Positions 1-5,109 of a stretch of 5,109 nucleotides of DNA are shown here, piece after piece (position 1 is the first letter of the stretch; each line of letters opens with the position of its first letter). Made by a program: the position numbers and the translations under genes. Location of the stretch: contig JABDPL010000017.1 in NCBI GenBank assembly GCA_013042825.1, forward strand, positions 1-5,109, read 5' to 3'. The notes under the pieces were generated by a model. The model was not told where the DNA came from. It saw only the letters and a list, made by a program, of their open reading frames with translations, and did no database searches. Source of the DNA: Flavobacteriaceae bacterium. GTDB lineage: Bacteria; Bacteroidota; Bacteroidia; Flavobacteriales; Flavobacteriaceae.

Positions 1-1412
1 GGCTCATCCATTACAATCACATTCAGCGGTTGAAGTAACATTTTTGCCAATGCCAGCCGGTTGCGCTCTCCTCCTGAAAGCACCCTGGTATACTTCTCCA
101 CATCCTCTCCCCTGAACAGGAAAGCCCCGAGTATATCGCGCACTCTTGCACGATTACTTTCGCGGGCCGCATCGATCATAGTGTCAAGAACCGTTTTGTC
201 AGGATCGAGATAATCAGCCTGATTTTGGGCAAAATACCCGATCTGGACATTGTGCCCTGTTTTTAAATGGCCACCATAATCCAATTCGCAAACCATAATC
301 CTCGCGAGTGTCGTCTTACCCTGACCGTTCTGTCCGACAAAGGCGATCTTAGCTCCACGCTCAATCATGAGATCCACATTATTCAAAACATTCAGATCAC
401 CATAATTTTTAGATAGGTTTTCTAGCTCCAGAACTACTTTTCCGGGATTTTGAGATAAAGGAAAGGATACATGCATCACCAGTTCATCCACTTCATCGAT
501 CTCGATGCGTTCCATCCGGTCGAGTTTCTTTATAAGGGATTGAGCCATGGTAGCCTTTGATGCCTTAGCCCGGAATTTATCGATTAGTTTCTCAGTCTGA
601 TCAATTTTTTTCTGCTGATTCTTTTGAGCTGCCATCTGCTGCTCGCGAAGTTCCTTCCGCAGAATCATATAGTCGGAAAAGGGCTTGTTAAAATCATAAA
701 TCCGGCCCTTTACTATTTCAATGGTCCGGTTACAAAGGTTATCGAGGAACATCTTATCATGAGACACAATTACCAGTGCCCCGAGATAGGACCTTAGGAA
801 TTGCTCCAGCCAGATAATCGATTCGATATCGAGATGGTTGGTGGGCTCATCAAGAAGCAGGATATCATTATTCTGAAGCAATAGTTTAGCCAGCTCGATA
901 CGCATGCGCCAACCGCCGGACAAGGTTGTGGTCATGTTAACGAATTGTTCGCGTTTGAAACCAAGGCCCAGAAGTACTTTTTCGGTATCCCCCTGGTAGG
1001 TATATCCACCATGGATCTCGTACTCATGTTGTTTTTCGTTCAAAGCAATCATCAGCTCTTTGTAAGCCTCTGAATCATGATCGCTGCGTTGCCCTAACTG
1101 TTCACTGATCGCTTTCATATCGCCTTCCAAAGCCCTTAATCTGCTAAACGCCCGATAGGTTTCCTCTAATATCGTCAGGCCTTCATTAAAATCGAAATCC
1201 TGTTTCAGCAGGCCAACACTCAGGGTTTTCTCTGAAGCCATATCCCCGGAATCGTATTCCATTTCAGAAGCAAGGATCTTGAGCAAAGTAGATTTTCCCG
1301 CTCCATTTTTTCCAATGAGACCGACTTTATCACCACCTTTCAATCGAAAGGAAATATCTTTGAACAAGTATTCACCCTGAAATGAAATCGCTAATTTATG
1401 GACATTAAGCAT
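1..1412 (-). CDS. ABC-F family ATPase (ribosome-associated translation factor), 3' end outside window
   Basis: Partial gene: 470 codons read open from an ATG at 1412-1410 to the left edge without a stop. Two ABC ATPase domains are fused in one chain with no membrane segments, the hallmark of ABC-F proteins, which bind the ribosomal E site rather than transport a substrate. Domain 1 has Walker A GKNGAGKST (residues 34-42), signature LSGGW (164-168), Walker B DEPTNHLD (188-195) and switch His218 followed by Asp219. A charged, Lys/Gln-rich linker at about 245-315 matches the ABC-F inter-domain extension (ABC_tran_Xtn type). Domain 2 has Walker A GQNGQGKTT (360-368), signature LSGGE (445-449) and the start of Walker B, VIVMDEP (464-470), where the window ends. 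The LSGGWRMR form of signature 1 resembles YheS and eukaryotic ABCF2/ABCF3. There is no obvious EttA-like arm. The missing part should include the second switch His and any C-terminal coiled coil, so the subfamily (YheS-like, Uup-like or YdiF-like) cannot be fixed. Family certain; the cellular role, for example rescue of stalled ribosomes or antibiotic protection, is open. Confidence 0.95.
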   Translation of the reverse strand, partial: MLNVHKLAISFQGEYLFKDISFRLKGGDKVGLIGKNGAGKSTLLKILASEMEYDSGDMASEKTLSVGLLKQDFDFNEGLTILEETYRAFSRLRALEGDMKAISEQLGQRSDHDSEAYKELMIALNEKQHEYEIHGGYTYQGDTEKVLLGLGFKREQFVNMTTTLSGGWRMRIELAKLLLQNNDILLLDEPTNHLDIESIIWLEQFLRSYLGALVIVSHDKMFLDNLCNRTIEIVKGRIYDFNKPFSDYMILRKELREQQMAAQKNQQKKIDQTEKLIDKFRAKASKATMAQSLIKKLDRMERIEIDEVDELVMHVSFPLSQNPGKVVLELENLSKNYGDLNVLNNVDLMIERGAKIAFVGQNGQGKTTLARIMVCELDYGGHLKTGHNVQIGYFAQNQADYLDPDKTVLDTMIDAARESNRARVRDILGAFLFRGEDVEKYTRVLSGGERNRLALAKMLLQPLNVIVMDE

Positions 1413-1450
1413 CTGTAATATTTGTTACGAATCACTCCGCTTGAAAGCGT

Positions 1451-1458
1451 TATTTTTG
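1451..1458 (+). promoter_or_regulatory. candidate -7 promoter box for the DUF983 gene
   Basis: TATTTTTG matches the Bacteroidota -7 consensus TAnnTTTG exactly. It would place a transcription start near 1463-1465, about 28 nt before the ATG at 1492. If it is the real promoter, the in-frame TTG at 1441 and ATG at 1459 cannot be the translation start, which supports 1492. The nearest upstream TTTG (1421-1424) leaves a 26 bp spacer, longer than usual for a -33 element, so the promoter is tentative. Confidence 0.3.
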
Positions 1459-1472
1459 ATGTTTGTTGCGAA

Positions 1473-1480
1473 CAAAATTA
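1473..1480 (-). promoter_or_regulatory. candidate -7 promoter box for the ABC-F gene
   Basis: On the minus strand this reads TAATTTTG, an exact match to the Bacteroidota housekeeping -7 consensus TAnnTTTG. It lies about 60 bp upstream of the ABC-F ATG at 1412, which would give a leader of roughly 55 nt. A clean TTG -33 element at the usual spacing of about 19-21 bp is not evident, so the call rests on the -7 box and its position. Such a short motif also arises by chance in A/T-rich DNA. Confidence 0.3.
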
Positions 1481-1491
1481 GCATAATTCAA

Positions 1492-1881
1492 ATGTTTGGA
1501 AAAGGAAATAAACTTTATAGCATTTTTACAGGCACATGTCCAAAATGTCATCAGGAGCGAATGTACATGAATAAAAACCCCTATGTGCTTCGCGAAACCT
1601 TAAAAATGCATGAGCGCTGTTCACATTGCAACACAAAATATAAAATCGAACCGTCATTTTTTTATGGATCGATGTATGTGAGTTATGCTGTTGGTATAAT
1701 TTTCGCATTTATCGCGTTTGTCTTTTCCTATGGTATTTTCAATAGTGGAAAAGACATCGCCTTTTTATCCATTATTTTAACGCTTATCATCTTCATGCCT
1801 GTAATATTGAGATTATCCAGAAATATCTGGATCAATTTCTTCTTGAATTATGACGAGAAACTCGCCCGGCCCAAGTCCTGA
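1492..1881 (+). CDS. DUF983 family small membrane protein with zinc-ribbon-like N-terminus
   Basis: The protein is 129 aa from the ATG at 1492. The same frame is open back to a TTG at 1441 (146 aa), but I prefer 1492: the MFGKGNKLYSIFTG beginning is how I recall flavobacterial DUF983 proteins starting, and the extra 17 residues look unstructured. Two CxxC pairs, at residues 16/19 (CPKC) and 43/46 (CSHC), form a likely metal-binding ribbon. They are followed by the conserved-looking KIEPSFFYGSMYVSY segment (about 51-65). Two hydrophobic stretches, about 61-84 and 88-112, should be membrane helices, with the Cys-rich head probably cytoplasmic. The molecular function of the family is unknown. 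The gene is divergent from the ABC-F gene. Its last 34 bp overlap the 3' end of the oxidoreductase gene on the opposite strand. The sequence is notably A/T-rich. Family assignment is from pattern recognition, not a search. Confidence 0.85.
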   Translation: MFGKGNKLYSIFTGTCPKCHQERMYMNKNPYVLRETLKMHERCSHCNTKYKIEPSFFYGSMYVSYAVGIIFAFIAFVFSYGIFNSGKDIAFLSIILTLIIFMPVILRLSRNIWINFFLNYDEKLARPKS

Positions 1882-2918
1882 TCGAACCTGCTTATATCCA
1901 TATCACCCGGGATGGCTTCACCCGATTCAATATGATTATACAGAATTTCAGATGCATAGGGTGCTATAAGGACACCTCGGCTTCCAAAACCGTTCAGTAT
2001 GTAGAGATTTTTATGCTTTTTATGGCGGCCTACCAGCGGTCTTCTATCCTTTACCGTCGGTCTTATCCCGGCAATATGATCAACGATGGTATAATCACAA
2101 TTGAGCAGTTTTGATAATTTTTTCTGAAGTTCCTTTTTCGCCCGTTCCGAGGGTAAATCAGATTTGTCCTCCCGGTTATAAGTAGCTCCTGCCTTATACA
2201 GGTTATCTCCCAGTGGGATCAGGAATATCCCCGATTTCAGGATAAAATCTATTTTTAATCCAGGTGCCTTAATCGTCAGCAACTCCCCTTTATTTCCTGT
2301 TAGGGGCAGCTCATTAAAAAAAGGGTTTTTTTTCATACCAAAGCCCTCTGCAAAAACCACTTGTTCAGAAATGATGTCGTTGTACTGAATGTTTTCAGTG
2401 GTGGTTATCATTTCCTTATGCTGGAAGGGTTCATGTCTTAGCAGGTTCTTATTCTTCAAAACCTTTTTGTAGGCTTCAATTAGTTTTCTCGTGTCTATCC
2501 AGCCTGTAGAATTCACCTCTCCCAGTCCGAAAGGAGAGTCAAATCCTTTATGATTAGCTTTTATCAAATCCTTATACAATAAAGATTTTAGTACAGGATT
2601 ATCACATGCCTGAAACCAGTTGTTTTGTTCTTCTGGAGAATGTATCAGGCGTCTGATCGGAATGGGATGATCAAAATTTTTTTGAAGTTCAATTTCAAGT
2701 CTTGAATAAAAGGGGCGAGCCATGTTTAATTGTACATCGGCACGCCATGCCAGTGTCATTCGTTTAAGCATGACCGGATTATAGAGTCCGCCAGCTACCA
2801 TTGACGACTTTTGGGAACTATTGTCATAAATAACAAAGGACTTGCCGGCTTCCTTTAATCGGTGGGAGAACGCCAAGCCTGCCAGCCCGCAACCTACAAT
2901 TATATAATCTACTTTCAT
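1848..2918 (-). CDS. FAD-dependent oxidoreductase of the DAO family
   Basis: The product is 356 aa, complete, from an ATG at 2918-2916. It opens directly with a Rossmann beta-strand and the dinucleotide motif GCGLAG (residues 9-14), followed by an acidic residue at Asp32 (VIYD) that would bind the FAD ribose. GGLYNPV (43-49) resembles the substrate-domain entry of DAO-type amine oxidases. The C-terminal part has the DAO hallmarks GIRPTVKDRRPLVG (284-297) and NGFGSRGVLIAP (309-320), which close the FAD site. Length and layout fit the D-amino-acid oxidase / glycine oxidase (ThiO) / MnmC C-terminal oxidase superfamily, which oxidises C-N bonds of amines or amino acids. The substrate cannot be read from the sequence, and ThiO or MnmC should not be assumed: no thiamine genes or MnmC methyltransferase domain are nearby. 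No signal peptide, so cytoplasmic. The terminator at 2940-2972 separates it from gldN. The last 11 codons or so overlap the DUF983 gene on the other strand. Confidence 0.9.
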   Translation of the reverse strand: MKVDYIIVGCGLAGLAFSHRLKEAGKSFVIYDNSSQKSSMVAGGLYNPVMLKRMTLAWRADVQLNMARPFYSRLEIELQKNFDHPIPIRRLIHSPEEQNNWFQACDNPVLKSLLYKDLIKANHKGFDSPFGLGEVNSTGWIDTRKLIEAYKKVLKNKNLLRHEPFQHKEMITTTENIQYNDIISEQVVFAEGFGMKKNPFFNELPLTGNKGELLTIKAPGLKIDFILKSGIFLIPLGDNLYKAGATYNREDKSDLPSERAKKELQKKLSKLLNCDYTIVDHIAGIRPTVKDRRPLVGRHKKHKNLYILNGFGSRGVLIAPYASEILYNHIESGEAIPGDMDISRFDQDLGRASFSS

Positions 2919-2939
2919 TCTGATGCGAATATAGCATAT

Positions 2940-2972
2940 AAAAAAACGCCCACCGTTCGGTGAGCGTTTTTC
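2940..2972 (-). terminator. Rho-independent terminator of the gld operon
   Basis: Read on the minus strand, an eight-base-pair stem CGCTCACC / GGTGGGCG (one G-U wobble) closes a GAAC loop and is followed by seven T residues (2946 down to 2940). Five A residues before the stem can extend it by pairing with the T-tract. It starts about a dozen bases after the gldN stop codon and ends about 21 bp before the oxidoreductase ATG, so it is placed to end gldKLMN transcription. On the plus strand the same pair becomes a C-A mismatch, so the hairpin works best in the minus direction. Confidence 0.9.
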
Positions 2973-2984
2973 AGTGGGTTGCTT

Positions 2985-3875
2985 TTAATAGCTCCACATA
3001 TCTTGTTCGAAGTCTCGTATCTTTTCTTTTACCCTGTTCGATTCGAGCAATTGCATCAAGGCGTTATCGGAGATATATTCCATGATGGTTCTGTCACCCT
3101 GGACATTTTCCTCCCTGAAAATATAACCATTGAAGCGTCTTGAATTCAACAGATGATCAAAGGTAATTGGCACAGCACTGTTCTCATTATTGAAGGCTTT
3201 AGCCTCATGCAGCACTTCTCTTGCATCCGGGAAAAACACCCAGAATAATGGCACAAGATCAACATCTTCACTGTCAATGAAGTTAACATCCGGGGCAACC
3301 GGTGCAATCCCCAATAATCGATATTTCAATTCGCCATGGCGCTTATCAAAATACCAGAGTCCTTTGACATGGTATTCGGCAATGTCGGCTGCGGTGATAT
3401 CTCGTCTGTTTATATATTCAGAAGATAATTCTTCACCGGCATTCAATTGCTCAATACCGAGTTCTGTTGTATCGACTCGAACTAAGGCAGCTTCGATATC
3501 CTTTAAAGTCCTCTTAGCCGTAAAATAAGAATCGTCATAGATATTTGGAATATCTCCCTTTTTAACAGCTGTCATAAGCACATCAAATAAGGACCGTCTG
3601 TTCTTGCCGATATTATTGGTATCGATAGGATAGTACATTGGAAAATTTACACGCTCATCGAGAACGATCTTTTCCCAGGCCATTCTGGAATACAGAATAT
3701 CCCTGTCATCTACATATCCGTATTCAAGCGGTTTGTCATTATCTAAAAGTTTCTGTGCATCGGTCCTTACACCGATCTCCTCAGGGGTTCTAGCGTTCAG
3801 GATGTTGGCCTGACTATAACCGCTGTTGATCATAAATGCACAGCAAACGATTATTAATACATATTTCAAATTCAT
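2985..3875 (-). CDS. gldN: GldN, type IX secretion system / gliding motility ring protein
   Basis: Complete gene, 296 aa, in the usual size range of GldN/PorN. An N-terminal signal peptide is visible: Lys4, a hydrophobic core at about 5-16, and a likely signal peptidase I cleavage near Ser21-Gln22-Ala23. The absence of a lipobox-type Cys at the cleavage point fits GldN; its partner GldK is the lipoprotein. Recognisable family segments are DRDILYSRMAWEKIVLDERV (57-76), RLLGIAPVA (186-194), FWVFFPDAR (211-219) and the RRFNGYIFREENVQGDR region (246-262). The acidic C-terminus ends in QDMWSY. In Flavobacterium johnsoniae and Porphyromonas gingivalis, GldN/PorN forms a large periplasmic ring with GldK/PorK attached to the outer membrane; it contacts GldM/PorM and is needed for secretion and gliding. 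Here it follows gldM by 43 bp and is last in the operon, directly before the terminator. The 43 bp gap shows no clear Shine-Dalgarno sequence or promoter, so it is probably co-transcribed with gldM. Confidence 0.96.
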   Translation of the reverse strand: MNLKYVLIIVCCAFMINSGYSQANILNARTPEEIGVRTDAQKLLDNDKPLEYGYVDDRDILYSRMAWEKIVLDERVNFPMYYPIDTNNIGKNRRSLFDVLMTAVKKGDIPNIYDDSYFTAKRTLKDIEAALVRVDTTELGIEQLNAGEELSSEYINRRDITAADIAEYHVKGLWYFDKRHGELKYRLLGIAPVAPDVNFIDSEDVDLVPLFWVFFPDAREVLHEAKAFNNENSAVPITFDHLLNSRRFNGYIFREENVQGDRTIMEYISDNALMQLLESNRVKEKIRDFEQDMWSY

Positions 3876-3918
3876 CTTTATAGACTTTACGGGTTTGGGA
3901 CAGTTTAAAACTATCGGT

Positions 3919-5109
3919 TTAATTTGTAAGCTCTATCAGAACTGGTGATACTTTCTTCAACCTGTAGCTCGCATTACCGGCGATCTTGGCCTGGATATCA
4001 AATATCTGGACTGAAGATCCGCGTTTGGCTTTACGCAAAGCTGATTTCGCACGGCTGTTCAACTTAGATCCGCTAACATTGATCGTTGGCTGACCCGGAA
4101 CCTTGAATTTAAATCCGGATACATTCAACTTAAGATCGAAATCAAAATCATCTAATTTCGCTCCAATGGTAGAGATCTCAAGGCTGTTACGCTGCATTTT
4201 GATCGCGCCATCCTCACCACGAACCGTACCGGTTGGCTTAGGAATGTCTTTGATCCTGAATTTGGCAGCATCACTCACGCGCATGCCGTCAGGAAGGGTA
4301 CCACTAACATTAATGGTTACCTCACGACCCTGAACAGTGGTCACGTTCATCAAGTATTTTCCAACGCCTCCGGATTTTCTTAAACCGGGTGCGCTTGCAG
4401 AAACGTTATTATCGGATACTCCGGCGAATGAAATGGTCATCGGGTTGTCTACACCACGGTATACCACATTCATCTTATCTGCAGAGATCGTAGCTGAGTT
4501 CGGCTTAGGAACAACAGCATAGGTACTCTTAACCGGAATTACAATAGTTGAATCACCTTCCCTGAACTGGAATTCTCCAACGATATCGCGCTCTCCAACT
4601 GCCCCTGCGGGGAAGTCAAGGAGGGTCTGACCGGCTTGCATCGCTTCCTCAGGAAGTTCTTTGCCGTTAATGATAACCTTATCTGCGCGAAGCGTCTTAT
4701 CGTTCTTACCGAGGATAATTCGTCCTTTAAAGTTTTCACCGTTAAAGAATGCTGTTTTATCCGGTACAACAATCGCATCGAAATTGGTCAGTGAGGCTTC
4801 AACTTTGAGCTTTCCAGCAAGCATTGAAGACAATACTTCAGATTCGGTTGTTTTGATATCAGCCTGAAGCTGGGTCATCTTGGTTAGAGAAGCCACAAGC
4901 GGGAATCCGCGGTAGTGGTAATTTAACCAGGATAAAATATTTCCGTCTCTGTTGGTGACATCATCCGTTGCAAATTTTTTCTGAACGTCGGATACGATAT
5001 CCTGTAGATCTGGGTTGTCTTTTAATACGTCTGCAACACCATCCCGGAATTTAGCAATCTCATCTAGATATCGCTGACCACCATCGGTTGGCTTATCACC
5101 TATAAAAAA
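3919..5109 (-). CDS. gldM: GldM, type IX secretion motor protein, 5' end outside window
   Basis: Partial gene: 396 codons read open from the right edge to the TAA at 3921-3919. The frame continues upstream past a GTG at 4896-4894 that could be mistaken for a start; that codon is an internal Val in GFPLVASLTKMTQLQADIK, a recognisable GldM segment. GldM/PorM is usually about 510-530 aa, so roughly 120 N-terminal residues are missing, including the single transmembrane helix that packs with GldL in the inner-membrane proton-driven motor. The visible part fits the four-domain periplasmic shaft of GldM/PorM: the end of helical D1 (about 1-100 of the fragment), then beta-rich D2 (about 101-200), D3 (about 201-291) and D4 (about 292-396, ending PVLIELTN). 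D4 is the part thought to reach the GldK-GldN ring. Domain limits are estimates from family knowledge. gldN lies 43 bp downstream; gldL should lie just beyond the right edge. No frameshift or internal stop is seen. Confidence 0.96.
   Translation of the reverse strand, partial: FFIGDKPTDGGQRYLDEIAKFRDGVADVLKDNPDLQDIVSDVQKKFATDDVTNRDGNILSWLNYHYRGFPLVASLTKMTQLQADIKTTESEVLSSMLAGKLKVEASLTNFDAIVVPDKTAFFNGENFKGRIILGKNDKTLRADKVIINGKELPEEAMQAGQTLLDFPAGAVGERDIVGEFQFREGDSTIVIPVKSTYAVVPKPNSATISADKMNVVYRGVDNPMTISFAGVSDNNVSASAPGLRKSGGVGKYLMNVTTVQGREVTINVSGTLPDGMRVSDAAKFRIKDIPKPTGTVRGEDGAIKMQRNSLEISTIGAKLDDFDFDLKLNVSGFKFKVPGQPTINVSGSKLNSRAKSALRKAKRGSSVQIFDIQAKIAGNASYRLKKVSPVLIELTN

Noticed and set aside
1..1412. 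ABC-F gene read as an ABC transporter ATPase or an antibiotic-resistance determinant
   Set aside because: Two fused ATPase domains with the ABC-F linker and no permease gene exclude an importer or exporter. Nothing visible places it in a known resistance subgroup.
1526..2114. 60-codon frames antisense to the DUF983 gene (1526-1708) and to the oxidoreductase gene (1932-2114)
   Set aside because: Both are within confident genes on the opposite strand and have no family features.
3190..3528. 112-codon open frame on the plus strand inside gldN
   Set aside because: It lies wholly antisense to a well-supported gldN, has low-complexity Ser/Thr-rich composition and no recognisable motif. It is a shadow frame.
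3876..3918. Near-palindrome AGTTTTAAACT in the gldM-gldN gap as an operator or terminator
   Set aside because: It is short, A/T-rich and has no following T-tract or promoter boxes. A chance match is more likely, and the two genes are probably co-transcribed.
4103..4867. Several open frames of 61-79 codons on both strands inside gldM
   Set aside because: All overlap the clear GldM coding frame, show no domain and are explained by its codon composition.

Overview
The window looks like a chromosomal segment of a Bacteroidota bacterium, most likely a member of the Flavobacteriaceae or a close relative. The main evidence is the adjacent gldM and gldN genes, core parts of the type IX secretion system (T9SS) and gliding machinery, which is confined to this phylum. 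Short A/T-rich gene leaders without clear Shine-Dalgarno sequences and TAnnTTTG-type -7 promoter boxes agree with this. Base composition is moderate by eye and there is no sign of a mobile element.

Layout, left to right. Positions 1-1412 (minus) hold most of an ABC-F translation-factor ATPase, cut off by the left edge within the Walker B region of its second ATPase domain. Positions 1492-1881 (plus) hold a small DUF983-type membrane protein with a four-cysteine zinc-ribbon-like head; it is divergent from the ABC-F gene. Its 3' end overlaps by 34 bp, tail to tail, the 3' end of a DAO-type FAD-dependent oxidoreductase gene (1848-2918, minus). Positions 2940-2972 form a strong intrinsic terminator for minus-strand transcription. 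Positions 2985-3875 (minus) are gldN, and positions 3919-5109 (minus) are gldM, whose 5' end lies beyond the right edge.

How they work together. GldM is the periplasm-spanning part of the GldL-GldM proton-driven motor. GldN belongs to the GldK-GldN ring on the periplasmic side of the outer membrane. The two genes lie in the usual gldKLMN order (gldK and gldL would be to the right, outside the window) and end at the terminator. The oxidoreductase, DUF983 protein and ABC-F protein have no established role in T9SS, and the terminator suggests that the oxidoreductase is transcribed separately from gldN.

Every stretch of the window is accounted for by genes or short intergenic gaps, none longer than about 80 bp. 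I found no CRISPR array, tRNA, rRNA, insertion sequence or other accessory system. The window reads as conserved core genome, and I do not claim a new biological system here.
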